Shown: positions 18,687 through 29,124, numbered from the stretch's first letter. The stretch is DNA of 64,000 nucleotides from an uncultured Opitutia bacterium (GCA_903820035.1 CAIJFT010000066.1:1-64000); one strand, 5' to 3'. Notes: generated by a model not told the origin, from the letters alone. Made by a program: numbers and translations.

Positions 18687-20834
18687 TTACCGCTGCGCCG
18701 AGGGCGCGCGCTTCACTTCCTTCACCGGCCATTTCGAGACGGTGACGCCTTTGGCGGTGCGCGTGCTGACGGGCACCGTCGTGAGGTCGAACTCAAACTC
18801 GCGCACCCGGGCACCGCTGCGCCCGTCGATGAAGATCATCAGCTTTTTCGGCATCTCCTTTTCCGTCTTGGCGACGTCGAGGTAGACCACCTTGGAGCCT
18901 TCGCTCGGCACCAGCGGGTAGAGCTTGTCGCGCGACAGGCCCCCGATCTGGAACCGTTTCGCGTAGGCCTTGCCGGACTCCTTGTCCTGATAAACCATCG
19001 TATAAAAGTTCGGGTCGCCGTCTTTCGGGAAAACCGCGCAGTGGATGATGTCGCGCCCCATGAAAACCTTGTCGGCCACCTTCGCCACCTTGAGCGAACC
19101 GTCGAGCATGAGCGTAAGCGCGCTGTCCAGGATCGTGCACTCCTGCACGAACTCGTGTTGGCGCCAGTTGAGACCGATAAAGCCATCCTCGCGGTTGACG
19201 TAGAGGCGCTGGTTGGCCGAGACGACCTCCGACGCATCAATTTGCTCGATTTCGTCGTAGCTGGTGCGGCGCTTGCGTCCCTTGCCGTATTTTTCCTGCA
19301 GCATCTCGAACCAGGCGATCGCGAAGGCCGTGAGGTTCTTCAGGTTCGTCTTCGTCTCCTTGATGCCGTCCTCGATCTTCCGGATCGCCTCGTCGGCGTG
19401 GAAGCGGTTGTAGGCCGAGATGCGCTTGATCCGAATCTCGGTCAGGCGCGCGATGTCATCGTCGGTCACCCCGCGGCGCAGTTGCGCGAGGAACGGCTTC
19501 AACCCTTCGCGGATCTCCTCGATCACGCTTTCCCATGTCTTCGACTTCTCGATCCGGCGGTAAATGCGTTCCTCGATGAAAATGCGTTCCAGGGAATCCC
19601 AATGCCACTGCTGCTCGAGCTCCTCGAGCTTGATCTCGAGCTCGCGCTTGAGCAGCGCCTTGGTCCGGTCGACGGAACGTTTGAGAATCTCCCGTACCCC
19701 GAGGAATTCCGGACGGTCGTCGCCCGATTTCTCGTCGGTCACGATCACACAGGCCGCGGGCGCGAGGTTCTGCTGACAGCCCGTGAACACATAGAGCTGC
19801 TGGATCACCTGTTCCGGGTCGGCCCCCTGCGGGAGGTGAATCAGGATCTCGACCTGGTCGGCGGTGTTGTCGTCGACATGGCGGACCTTGATCTTGCCCT
19901 TCGCGTTGGCGGCGAGAATCGACTCGATCAGCGTCTCGGTCGTCGTCCCGTAGGGCAGCTCGGTAACCGCAAGGAGATACTTGGAACGCTGCTCGATCTT
20001 GGCGCGGACCTTCACCCGGCCGCCGCGCTCGCCGTCGTTGTACTCCGCGAAGTCCGCGATGCCGCCCGACGGAAAATCGGGGACGATCCGGAAGTTTTTC
20101 CCCTGAAGGTGGTTGATCGCCGCCCGACAGAGATCGTTGAAATTGTGCGGCAGGATTTTGGTCGAAAGACCGACGGCGATGCCCTCCGCGCCGTCGAGGA
20201 GGACGATCGGAAACTTCGCGGGCAACGTGACGGGCTCGCGGGCGCGACCGTCGTAACTCATCTGCCACGAGGTCGTCTTCGGATTGAAGAGGACGTCTTT
20301 GGCGAAGTGGGTCAGGCGCGCCTCGATGTAACGCGGCGCCGCCGCATCGTCCCCCGTGAGCGTGTTGCCGAAATTTCCCTGCGGCTCGATCAGGAAGGCC
20401 CGCTGGCCGATCGCCACGAGCGCGGCGCCGATCGACGCGTCGCCGTGCGGATGAAGCGACATCGTGCGACCGACGACGTTGGCCACCTTGTGAAAGCGGC
20501 CGTCATCCATATCCCACAACGTATGGAGAATCCGGCGCTGCACCGGCTTCAGCCCGTCATCGAGGTGAGGCACCGCGCGGTCCAAAATCACATAGCTGGC
20601 GTACTCCAAAAACCAGTTGCGGTAGTGGTTCGCAAGCGGGGCGTCCTCGTCCTGCACCTTGCCCACGCGGGGAGGCGGCGGAGCCGGCGGAACGACCAGT
20701 GCCGGGTCGACCACGACCGGCGCCGGCATGGACTCGGGCGGAACCGGAGCCGTGGCCTGCACCTCGGGCGGGGAGCCGGCGTCCAGCGGCAACTCGGGTT
20801 GAAGGGGAGACTTGGGACCTTTCTTCTTGGGCAT
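18687..20834 (-). CDS. Type IIA DNA topoisomerase subunit A (ParC/GyrA family)
   Basis: ASYVILDRAVPHLDDGLKPVQRRIL, HPHGDASIG, GNFGNTLTGDDAAAPRYIEARLT catalytic Tyr region; Pro/Ala-rich N-terminal extension. Confidence 0.92.
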   Translation of the reverse strand: MPKKKGPKSPLQPELPLDAGSPPEVQATAPVPPESMPAPVVVDPALVVPPAPPPPRVGKVQDEDAPLANHYRNWFLEYASYVILDRAVPHLDDGLKPVQRRILHTLWDMDDGRFHKVANVVGRTMSLHPHGDASIGAALVAIGQRAFLIEPQGNFGNTLTGDDAAAPRYIEARLTHFAKDVLFNPKTTSWQMSYDGRAREPVTLPAKFPIVLLDGAEGIAVGLSTKILPHNFNDLCRAAINHLQGKNFRIVPDFPSGGIADFAEYNDGERGGRVKVRAKIEQRSKYLLAVTELPYGTTTETLIESILAANAKGKIKVRHVDDNTADQVEILIHLPQGADPEQVIQQLYVFTGCQQNLAPAACVIVTDEKSGDDRPEFLGVREILKRSVDRTKALLKRELEIKLEELEQQWHWDSLERIFIEERIYRRIEKSKTWESVIEEIREGLKPFLAQLRRGVTDDDIARLTEIRIKRISAYNRFHADEAIRKIEDGIKETKTNLKNLTAFAIAWFEMLQEKYGKGRKRRTSYDEIEQIDASEVVSANQRLYVNREDGFIGLNWRQHEFVQECTILDSALTLMLDGSLKVAKVADKVFMGRDIIHCAVFPKDGDPNFYTMVYQDKESGKAYAKRFQIGGLSRDKLYPLVPSEGSKVVYLDVAKTEKEMPKKLMIFIDGRSGARVREFEFDLTTVPVSTRTAKGVTVSKWPVKEVKRAPSAQR

Positions 20835-21113
20835 GTCGCGAGGAGACGAATTTCTAAAAACGCGGACGCTGGCACGCGGACCGCGAACTCGTCAAGGGGT
20901 GCGTTGCTCCCCGCGGAGACGCCGTCGCACCGGTCGTAACCCGGCCCGAGCGCTCCGGGATCGAACACGCCGCAGGACGCCAGGCTTTCACCGGCCGCCC
21001 CCTTCTCCCGCTCCGGCAGCAGGCCCGATGCCTGCGCTGCGACGGATGACGATCGCGTTTCCTGAAATAGGGTCGCCGCGTTGGAGCCCAGCGACCACGG
21101 GGTCCTCAGACGC

Positions 21114-21149
21114 AACCACGTTTTCGCCGGAGGCTCAAACGCGGCTACC
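21114..21149. repeat. Module A dispersed 36-nt palindromic element
   Basis: aaccacgttttcgccggaggctcaaacgcggctacc; 33/36 identical to 33787..33822. Confidence 0.75.
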
Positions 21150-21158
21150 TGATCCGCG

Positions 21159-22499
21159 CTAGCGGCCGGCCTGACGGAGGAGCCATTCCTGACGCTCGGG
21201 CGGGAGGTTGGTCCCGCGCAACCACGCCTCGGCGGCGCCGGGGTTCAAGAGCAGCCAACGTTGCGCCAACCGCTCGACCAGCCGATCGCGACCCTCCGCG
21301 ACCGGCAGCGTCCGCAACCACTCCGCCACCGCGGCGGGAGCGCGCGGCATCAGGCTGTCCACATAAACCTCCAGCGCGCGTTCCCGGGTCGGCCCACCCG
21401 GCAGCGACGTGATCCACGCGCCGACGTCGCCGCCGGAGCCGTTCACCCGCTGTCGGACAAATTCCATTACGGCTTCGTCACGGGACATTCCCGCCGGCTG
21501 CACCGCCACCCAGGCGGAGAATTCGGGCGACTGCAATTCCGGCCAGTCCCGCCGGTCCGCCAATCGGCCGCCGCTGCCGCGCGCGGACCCGACCGGCTCC
21601 GCCGCCAGCCGTCGGGCACCGGGCACGCCGAAGCCGGTATCAATGCCGGCCAACGCCGCCTCGCGTCCGGCTTCCGGCGCCAGGCGGTTGGCCCACGCGA
21701 GCGCGGCCGTGGGATCCACCGCGACCCAAGTCTGCGCAATCGCCGTGTACAGCAGCCAACGCTCGCGCCCCTCCGGCAAAGCCGAAACCCACGCCAGCGC
21801 CTGCACCGGCTCCCGTTGCGCGACCGCAAACAACGCGCTCGAGGTGAGGCGACCCTGCAATTGACCAGCCGGCAAACCCCGCACCCACGCGACGGCATCC
21901 GGCGCGGCGCGGCCCGCCCACGTCGCCACCGCCAGCGCGAGCGTTTCATCCGCACCCGGACCACGCGACCCGCTAGACAGCTCCGCACAAAACGCCGGCA
22001 GGTCGGCGGGCGTAAGCAAATTAACCCAGGCCTGTCGCGCGGCCGTCGCCGCGGGCTCGCCGGGCAGCCCCAGCGCCCAAGAGCGCAACGCGACCCGATC
22101 ACGCGGCCACCACGCCCGGACCAGCGTCTCGATGCAGGCCTGCTGGGTGGGCCCCGGCGCAAGTGCGAGCGCAAAGGTCCCGGCCAGCGCCGGAGCCTCG
22201 ACCGCGACTTCCCCCGTCACCGCGAGCCGCAAGCGTTGCCGCGAAACGCTCTCCTCCGCTTCGTCGATCGCGCGGACCGCCGCCCGCACGCGGCCCGACT
22301 TCACCAAGGCCACGGCGGCGCGCTGCACCTCGGCCTCGGAAAGTTGCCGGACCGCGGGCGCCAACGCCGGATCAACCCGCGGCATCTCCGGCGCGGCGCG
22401 CCGCAACTCCCGCAGGCCCGGGGCCGGCGCCAAGCAGCCGCCGAGGAGCAACACGGCCATCGCGGCAAGCGGGAAGAGCGGACACAGAAGTGGTTTCAC
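21159..22499 (-). CDS. Predicted lipoprotein with tandem ~32-aa helical repeats
   Basis: VKPLLCPLFPLAAMAVLLLGGC lipobox from GTG 22499 (ORF extends to 22556); repeated P-x-AALAW-xx-LP-x-G-xx-R pattern. Confidence 0.75.
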   Translation of the reverse strand: MKPLLCPLFPLAAMAVLLLGGCLAPAPGLRELRRAAPEMPRVDPALAPAVRQLSEAEVQRAAVALVKSGRVRAAVRAIDEAEESVSRQRLRLAVTGEVAVEAPALAGTFALALAPGPTQQACIETLVRAWWPRDRVALRSWALGLPGEPAATAARQAWVNLLTPADLPAFCAELSSGSRGPGADETLALAVATWAGRAAPDAVAWVRGLPAGQLQGRLTSSALFAVAQREPVQALAWVSALPEGRERWLLYTAIAQTWVAVDPTAALAWANRLAPEAGREAALAGIDTGFGVPGARRLAAEPVGSARGSGGRLADRRDWPELQSPEFSAWVAVQPAGMSRDEAVMEFVRQRVNGSGGDVGAWITSLPGGPTRERALEVYVDSLMPRAPAAVAEWLRTLPVAEGRDRLVERLAQRWLLLNPGAAEAWLRGTNLPPERQEWLLRQAGR

Positions 22500-22710
22500 A
22501 GGAAGAGACCGAAGCCTACGCGCGAAACGGAAAAATGTCGCGGGGCAAAGTTGCACCAGGCACGCGACCAGAGCCCATTCGTTGGAGCCCGATGCTCGCA
22601 GCGGACCTTAACGGGACATCGGGCCCGCCCCCGCGGCCGAAGCCCGCAGCGGTTTCAGAAAAATCGTCGCCGCGTTTGGAGCGGAGAACCACGTGGCCGA
22701 CAGGCGTGGC

Positions 22711-22740
22711 CATGTTTTCGGCTCCAGCTCAAACGCAGCG
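22711..22740. repeat. Module A-related partial element
   Basis: catgttttcggctccagctcaaacgcagcg, preceded by gccgcgtttggagcg in inverse orientation. Confidence 0.45.
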
Positions 22741-22760
22741 GCGAGAATACTTGATCGGTT

Positions 22761-25754
22761 CTAGAACCGGCCGTTGACGCCGACGGTGATCGTCGTGCCC
22801 GGGTAGTTGAAGTACTCGACCTGATCCGGAATCCCGCGGTAGCGCTTTTGCGGAACGTTGGTGAGGTTATCGATATCGAGCGTGAGGTTCACACTCGGCC
22901 GCACCTGATAGGAGAAGCCCAGGTTGATGAGGTTACGCTCCATCCGATAGAGGTTCCGCCCGAGAGAGGTGGCGGTGTAGCTCGTCAGGAACGTGCTCGC
23001 GTAGTTCATGAGCACGCGCGTGCTGAAGCCGCCGTAGCGCCACGACAGGCTGGCGTTGGCGGTGCGCGGCACGAAGCCCGCAACCTGTCCGCTCGTCAAC
23101 GTGCCGGTGCCGCCGAAATTGCCGTGGGTATCGAGCACGGTGTAATTGACCATGCCGCTGAGCCCCTTGAGCAGACCGGGCAGGAACGTGAACTGCTGCT
23201 GGTAACTGAACTCCCAGCCCTGCACGATCGCGGTGCCGGCGTTGGCCGACGTCAAAATCGTCCAGCCCGGATACTCGCCGTTGTAGCCATTGCCGGGGCC
23301 GGTCCCGATGGTGCCCGAGCTGATGCCGGACACGATGTAGTCGCGGATGGTCTTGTGGAACCAGCCGACCGAAAGATTGCCGACCGGCTCGAAGTAATAT
23401 TCGAGCGAGGCGTCCCAGTTGCGTGAAGTCTGCGGCAGCAGCGAAGGATTGTTCACGGTGAGCGACTGGTTGGTCTCGTTGGGCGTCTCGTTCGGCGCCA
23501 TGCTGGTGAACGACGGCCGGCCGAAGCTCGTCGACCAACTCAAACGCGTCTTGAGGTTCGGCGTGATGTCGTGAAACGCGTGGATGCTCGGGAACGGCTT
23601 CGTGTAGCTGCCGTCCACGGTCCGCCGGTTGCCGGCATAATCGCGGGTCACGGACCCGACCGGATCCGCGGTCTGCTGCGCCGCGGAGCTCAACACGCGC
23701 GCGCGCACCCAACCGGTGGCCTCGTTCTCGGTCTTCTCCGCGCGCACGCCGCCGAGAAAGCCGGTGCGGGCGAGCCAGCCGTCGCGGCCGAGTTTGCCCT
23801 GCGCCATCGCATAGGCGGCGGTCACGGTCTCGGTCACGTCGCTGAAGCCGGTGTACTTCGTCTGCTCGCGGAAATAAAGGTCCTCGCGCCAGATCGCCGG
23901 GTCGATGATCTCGCGGGCGCGGATGAAATGCGACGCCTCCCACTGCGGGAGATTCCGGCCGGTCTTCACTTCATCCATCAGCAAAATCGCCGGGTCGGAA
24001 GGCAGCGCGGTGGTACCGGTGTAGTTCCACCGCCGGGACGCGCTCGTGGCCCCGATCACCTGCTCGCGCCAGTTGAAGCCCGTCTTCAATGCGAGCGGGA
24101 ACGTCACCGGCACCGCATAACGAACATCGCCCCGCAGCTCGGACACTTCGTGGAGCTGCGTGTTGTTTCCGTTCGTCAGGGCGTTGGCCGCGGCCGGCCG
24201 GTAGTTCGCGGGGTTGGTGAAGTCCGGCCCGCCGTTCTGGATAAACTTCGGGAAGAGATCCGATTCCGAGCGATCCAGAATCCAGCCGACGTTGGTGATC
24301 CGGTTGACCAGCACCCCGCCCTCGCCGTTGCCGATGTTGATATGCGTTTGGGTGTAGCGGGCGTTGTACTCGATCTGCCACGGCCCCCACTTGTGCTCGG
24401 CGCCGACATCGGCGCGACGCAGCCGGTTGAAGAAGTTGTTCGGGCCCGTCATCGTGATGTCGATGGTGGAGGTGGCCACGGCCCGCACGGTGGTGACGCG
24501 GTCGGTGAAGCCCGGGACGATACTCGTCGTCGCGCTCGGCACGGTCGCCTGATTCTGGCTCCCGGTGTAAGCGCGGGTGTCGTACTGGCGGCGGAAAATT
24601 TCCGAGTGGTCGATGTACGAGGCGAGGAAGGTCAACTTCGTCGCCGCGGTCAGGCGGTAGTCCACCTTGGCGGTCACGTTCTTTTGCCGGCGGTGATTGT
24701 AGACGTCACCGGTGCGGTAGTCCCAGACGAAGGCCGGCGTGGTGGTCGTGTTCTGGAAGTCGCGCTGCGAGGTGAACCAGCCAAGGGCGGTCTCGCTGTC
24801 GAAAATACTGACGTCCACGCCGAGGTTGCGGCTGCCGCCAAAGGCATCGAACACCTCCTGGTAGCCAAGGCTCGCGAGCCCGTGCTCGCGGCGGTCCTCG
24901 CGCATCGGAATCTGCTGGGTGAACGAGGGCGCGATCCGCGCGGTGAACGTGTAGTTGAAGCGGCGCTTGTCGCGCATCGAGAGCGGAGAACGGCTCTTGA
25001 AGTTGATCGTGCCGCCGAGGGAGTCGGCGCCCTTATCCGGCGTATGGCCCTTGATGAGCTCAATCTCGCCGAACATCGCACCGGTGATGTTGTTCACAAA
25101 AATCGACCGACCCGCACCACCCTGGCCGGTGAGCAGCGCGCCGTCCATCGTGACGGAGTTCAGGCCGGACGTCATGCCGCGGACCGTGAAGCCCGAGAGG
25201 TTGCCGCCGGCGTCGAGCTCACCATAGATGCCCGGCAGGCGGATCGCGACCTCGCCCGCGTTCAGGTTGGGCAGGTTGCCGAACGAATCGGTCGCGGCGA
25301 TGTTCTTGAGGTTTTCGGCGTTGCGCTGCGCGGTGATCGCAGCCGCCCCGCCCTCGCGTTCGCCGGTCACTTTGAAGGCGTCGAGCTTGTAGATGCCCGT
25401 GGTGAGATCGAAGTTCTGCTGCGCGCGCTGGCCGGCGGCGACCACTACTTGCCGGCGCTGGCTATCGAGCCCGATGTAGGACACGACCACCTCGTGGGTG
25501 CCGGCCGGCACGCCGCTGAGCACGAAGCTACCGGTGTGGTCGACATAGGCACTCAGCCCCAGCGATGGAATGTCCACCTTGGCGCCTTCGAGCAGATTAC
25601 CGGTCACAAGATTACTGACCGCACCGGACACCATTCCGGTGTCGGCGGCGACTACCGTGAGACCGGACAGGTGGGCGAACAGGAGGGTGAATGCCAACGC
25701 GACGACGCGCCGGAAACGACCCGGGATGATTTCAGTTAGGGGTGAGGTTTGCAT
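22761..25754 (-). CDS. TonB-dependent receptor with N-terminal carboxypeptidase-regulatory-like domain
   Basis: Start MQTSPLTEIIPGRF; signal peptide; GAVSNLVTGNLLEGAKVDIP...GVPAGTHEVVVSYIGLDSQ; plug and barrel motifs. Confidence 0.92.
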   Translation of the reverse strand: MQTSPLTEIIPGRFRRVVALAFTLLFAHLSGLTVVAADTGMVSGAVSNLVTGNLLEGAKVDIPSLGLSAYVDHTGSFVLSGVPAGTHEVVVSYIGLDSQRRQVVVAAGQRAQQNFDLTTGIYKLDAFKVTGEREGGAAAITAQRNAENLKNIAATDSFGNLPNLNAGEVAIRLPGIYGELDAGGNLSGFTVRGMTSGLNSVTMDGALLTGQGGAGRSIFVNNITGAMFGEIELIKGHTPDKGADSLGGTINFKSRSPLSMRDKRRFNYTFTARIAPSFTQQIPMREDRREHGLASLGYQEVFDAFGGSRNLGVDVSIFDSETALGWFTSQRDFQNTTTTPAFVWDYRTGDVYNHRRQKNVTAKVDYRLTAATKLTFLASYIDHSEIFRRQYDTRAYTGSQNQATVPSATTSIVPGFTDRVTTVRAVATSTIDITMTGPNNFFNRLRRADVGAEHKWGPWQIEYNARYTQTHINIGNGEGGVLVNRITNVGWILDRSESDLFPKFIQNGGPDFTNPANYRPAAANALTNGNNTQLHEVSELRGDVRYAVPVTFPLALKTGFNWREQVIGATSASRRWNYTGTTALPSDPAILLMDEVKTGRNLPQWEASHFIRAREIIDPAIWREDLYFREQTKYTGFSDVTETVTAAYAMAQGKLGRDGWLARTGFLGGVRAEKTENEATGWVRARVLSSAAQQTADPVGSVTRDYAGNRRTVDGSYTKPFPSIHAFHDITPNLKTRLSWSTSFGRPSFTSMAPNETPNETNQSLTVNNPSLLPQTSRNWDASLEYYFEPVGNLSVGWFHKTIRDYIVSGISSGTIGTGPGNGYNGEYPGWTILTSANAGTAIVQGWEFSYQQQFTFLPGLLKGLSGMVNYTVLDTHGNFGGTGTLTSGQVAGFVPRTANASLSWRYGGFSTRVLMNYASTFLTSYTATSLGRNLYRMERNLINLGFSYQVRPSVNLTLDIDNLTNVPQKRYRGIPDQVEYFNYPGTTITVGVNGRF

Positions 25755-25960
25755 GGAAAAAGAGGACCGAACGCAGGGTCGCGCGGGACAAGGTCCGAGC
25801 GGGGCCAGCCGGGGCCGGAAGAGACAGCATAGGGGTTGAAGCGCCGACACAACCGAGGGTTGCAGCGCGCCGGTGCGAGAGTGGAAGTCCGGGCATCGCT
25901 CACAAGGCTTTTCCCGTGACGCCAGAGGGCGGATCCGAACCGCGGCTTGACCGAAACCGC

Positions 25961-25980
25961 GTGCGAGGTTGACCTCGCAC
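25961..25980. promoter_or_regulatory. Perfect 20-nt hyphenated palindrome in divergent TBDR-TBDR intergenic region
   Basis: GTGCGAGGT-TG-ACCTCGCAC, 9-bp perfect arms, 66 bp upstream of the 26047 start. Confidence 0.55.
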
Positions 25981-26046
25981 CTCCGCTGAACTCCCGACGC
26001 GAATTGATATTCGCCGGCTCCCCAACTCCGCCCGTCCAACCTACCC

Positions 26047-29000
26047 ATGAACCGCAAAACCCTCCTCACCCTCGCCAGTGTCATCTGGCTCGCCCTCTGG
26101 CCGGCCCACGCCCAGACCGCCACCGGTACGATCACCGGTCGCGTGTTCAATCCGAATACCGGAGCCTACGTCCGCAACGCCCAGATCCGCAGCGTCGAGG
26201 GTGAAGTCACCACGACCTCCGAGGACGGCGGCGAATACCGCCTCGGGCCCGTGCCCGCCGGCAAGGTTACGCTGGTGGTCACCTACACCGGCTATCGCTC
26301 GACCACGGCCACGGTCACCGTCGGCGCCGGCGCCACCGTCACCCAGGACTTCAATCTCGTCAGCACCCTCCTCACCGACAAGGAGGCCGGCACCACCATC
26401 AAGCTCGACCAATTCGTCGTCTCCACCGAGCGCGAGGGTTCCGCCAAGGCGATCATGGACCAGCGGCGGTCGATGAACATCACCAACACCGTCGCCTCCG
26501 ACTCCTTCGGGGACAACGCCGAGGGTAACGTCGGCGAATTCCTGAAGCACCTGCCCGGCGTCGAACTCGACCTCTTCTACGGCGAGGTCCGCACGGTGCG
26601 CCTCGGCGGCCTCGGCTCCGAGTACACCGGCGTCACCATGGATGGCATCGCCCTGGCGAGCGTCGACGCCAACAACAGCGGCTCCGGCGCCGCCCGCTCG
26701 TTCACGATGGAAATGGCTTCGCTCAACAGCATGGAATCGATCGAGGTCTCGAAGACGATCAGCGCCGACATGGACGCGAACGCACCCGCCGGCACGATCA
26801 ACCTGCGCACCAAGCGCGCCTTCGACCGCGCCGGCCGCCGCGTCTCGTGGCAGGCCAACGTCGAGGCCCACTCCGAGGGCATGCACTTCGGCTCCACCCT
26901 CGGGCCCGACGAGGACCGGCCCACCCGGAAGATCCGCCCCGGCGGGATTTTTGAATACTCCGACGTCTTCCTCGATAAGCGTCTCGGCATCGTCCTCAAC
27001 ATCAGCGAGTCCAACGTCTATCAGGAGGCCCTCGTCACGTCGCAGTCTTACAGCGTCGCGGTCAGCGCCACGGACCAGCGTCCGCTGGTGCCGGTCACCC
27101 TGAACTTCCAGTGGGCCCCGCGCTTCAACAAGCGCTTCGCCACCACCCTCACCACCGATTACAAGATCAGCCGCGATCTCAACGTCGGCCTTGGCGTGGT
27201 TTACAACTACGCCGACCTCTGGACGCCGCAGCGCACGGCGATCTTCAGCTCGACGACCAACACCCGGTCGCTCGTCACCGGCAACGATCCGCTCCTCAAC
27301 TTCACCTCCGCCAGCAACGGCAGCGTTCAGGTCAATCCCGTCGCCGTCTCCAAGATGGGCGAGACGTTCACCGTGCTGCCGCGCTTCGCCTACAAGCGCG
27401 GCAACTTCGAGCTCGAGGGCCGGTTCGCCTACTCCGACTCGACCAGCTGGTACGATCCGCTCGGCCGGCGTAACTCCATTCGCGATACAAACAGCCCCAC
27501 CGCCAGCGGCGTCACCTTCACCGCCCACCGCACCTCGCTGATGTCCACCGACTGGAACTTCACCCAGGTCGCCGGCCCCGACATTTCCCGCGGCTCGAGC
27601 TTCACCAACCCCACGATCACCGCCAACGACGGTCGCTTCGGCCGCACGGTCCTGTTCAGCGGCGAAGTGATCGGCACGCTCAAGACCGCCAAGATCCTCC
27701 CCGTAACCTGGAAGACCGGCTATAAGACCCGCCAACAGATCCAGAAATTCGAGGACGACCAACTCGCCAAGCGCTTCGACTACGCCCCCGGCGGCGTGCT
27801 CACCCCGACTGGCGCTTGGGCCAACTTCCGCTCCCCGTGGGAATACTCCCTGGGAATGGTCGACGGCAGCACCTCGTCCAGTTCCGGCGCCACCGTGTTC
27901 ATGCCGAACCTCCGCGCCATCGGCGACCTCTACCGTAGCAACCCGGCTGATTTTCGCCAGAACTGGGGCACCAACGCCGATAATTTCTACCAGTCCTACG
28001 TCGCCCGCCGCCGTCGTTACTACGAGCGGATTGATTCCGGGTTCCTCATGGGCACCACGAGTTACAAGCACCTCACCTTCCGCGCCGGCCTGCGCTGGGA
28101 AGACACCCAGACCGAGGCCAGCGAGGCCGACACCCGCACCCCGACCGAAGTGCGCGCCGCCGGTTTCCCCGTCGGGGCCAACGGCATCGCCACCACCATC
28201 CCCGGCCTTCAATACCAGTTCCTCTCGCAGCCGCGGGTGAAGCGGGACGGGCAGTACGACAACTTCTTCCCGAGCGCCTCGGCCAAACTCAATCTCGCGC
28301 GCAACCTCGACCTGCACCTCGGCTACAGCGCCACGATCCGCCGGCCCTCTTACGTCAACGTCGCCGGCGTCTGGACGATCAACGAAAGCGCCCTCACCGT
28401 CACCAGCCCCAACCCGAGCCTGAAGCCGGAAACCTCCGAAAACTACGCCGCCCGCCTCGCGTATTACTTCGAGCCCGTCGGCCAGCTCGCCGCCACTTTC
28501 ACCGAGCGAAGGGTGAAGGATATCTTCATCACCGACCGTCTCACCGCGCAGGAATTCGGTTATACCGTGAACGATGAACTGCAGAACTACGAGTTCATCA
28601 CCACCAGCAACGGCACCGAGCGCGTCAAAATCCGCAGCATGGAACTCGAGTACAACCAGAGCCTCGCGTTCCTCGGCAACCTCTTCAAACGCCTCTCCGT
28701 CCGCGGCAGCTACACGCGGCTCTACGCCGAGATTGCGCGCGCCAACTTGACCCCGCACCTCGCCAGCGGCGGCCTGAACTATTCGCTGAACAAGCTGAAT
28801 GTTTACACCAACTGGAACTGGTCCGACGACGTGAACACCAACGTCGCCGGCACCACCTACCGCCGGCACCGGACCAACCTCGACGCCGGCGGCGGCTGGC
28901 GGTTGAACAACACCTACAGCCTCTCGGTCAGCGCGCGAAACCTCCTGAATACCCCGTACATCAACATGCAGCGCTTCGTCACCGGCCCCACCGCCATGAC

Positions 29001-29055
29001 CCGCCATGAAATCGTCGGCGTGTCGTGGACGTTCGCCCTCAAGGGCACGTACTAA
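26047..29055 (+). CDS. TonB-dependent receptor with N-terminal carboxypeptidase-regulatory-like domain
   Basis: Signal peptide, GTITGRVFNPNTGAYVRNAQI...VPAGKVTLVVTYTGY, plug FLKHLPGVELDLFYGEVRTVRLGGLG, barrel ends VSWTFALKGTY. Confidence 0.93.
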   Translation: MNRKTLLTLASVIWLALWPAHAQTATGTITGRVFNPNTGAYVRNAQIRSVEGEVTTTSEDGGEYRLGPVPAGKVTLVVTYTGYRSTTATVTVGAGATVTQDFNLVSTLLTDKEAGTTIKLDQFVVSTEREGSAKAIMDQRRSMNITNTVASDSFGDNAEGNVGEFLKHLPGVELDLFYGEVRTVRLGGLGSEYTGVTMDGIALASVDANNSGSGAARSFTMEMASLNSMESIEVSKTISADMDANAPAGTINLRTKRAFDRAGRRVSWQANVEAHSEGMHFGSTLGPDEDRPTRKIRPGGIFEYSDVFLDKRLGIVLNISESNVYQEALVTSQSYSVAVSATDQRPLVPVTLNFQWAPRFNKRFATTLTTDYKISRDLNVGLGVVYNYADLWTPQRTAIFSSTTNTRSLVTGNDPLLNFTSASNGSVQVNPVAVSKMGETFTVLPRFAYKRGNFELEGRFAYSDSTSWYDPLGRRNSIRDTNSPTASGVTFTAHRTSLMSTDWNFTQVAGPDISRGSSFTNPTITANDGRFGRTVLFSGEVIGTLKTAKILPVTWKTGYKTRQQIQKFEDDQLAKRFDYAPGGVLTPTGAWANFRSPWEYSLGMVDGSTSSSSGATVFMPNLRAIGDLYRSNPADFRQNWGTNADNFYQSYVARRRRYYERIDSGFLMGTTSYKHLTFRAGLRWEDTQTEASEADTRTPTEVRAAGFPVGANGIATTIPGLQYQFLSQPRVKRDGQYDNFFPSASAKLNLARNLDLHLGYSATIRRPSYVNVAGVWTINESALTVTSPNPSLKPETSENYAARLAYYFEPVGQLAATFTERRVKDIFITDRLTAQEFGYTVNDELQNYEFITTSNGTERVKIRSMELEYNQSLAFLGNLFKRLSVRGSYTRLYAEIARANLTPHLASGGLNYSLNKLNVYTNWNWSDDVNTNVAGTTYRRHRTNLDAGGGWRLNNTYSLSVSARNLLNTPYINMQRFVTGPTAMTRHEIVGVSWTFALKGTY

Positions 29056-29062
29056 GCCCCCG

Positions 29063-29124
29063 CCCACCGGTGGGCCGACTCTCCATCGGGCTGTTAACGT
29101 TCCTGACCCGATGCGGACATCGGG
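29063..29124. repeat. Module B intergenic element
   Basis: CCCACCGGTGGG palindrome followed by CCCGATG-cgga-CATCGGG hairpin (29107..29124). Confidence 0.6.

Noticed and set aside
25755-26150. N-terminal extension of the 1129-aa TBDR ORF
   Set aside because: Signal peptide begins at MQTSPLTEIIPGRF (25754); extension overlaps the divergent promoter region and the start of the opposite TBDR
26041-29067. 1008-aa minus-strand ORF
   Set aside because: Full antisense of a clear TonB-dependent receptor; composition typical of high-GC shadow frames
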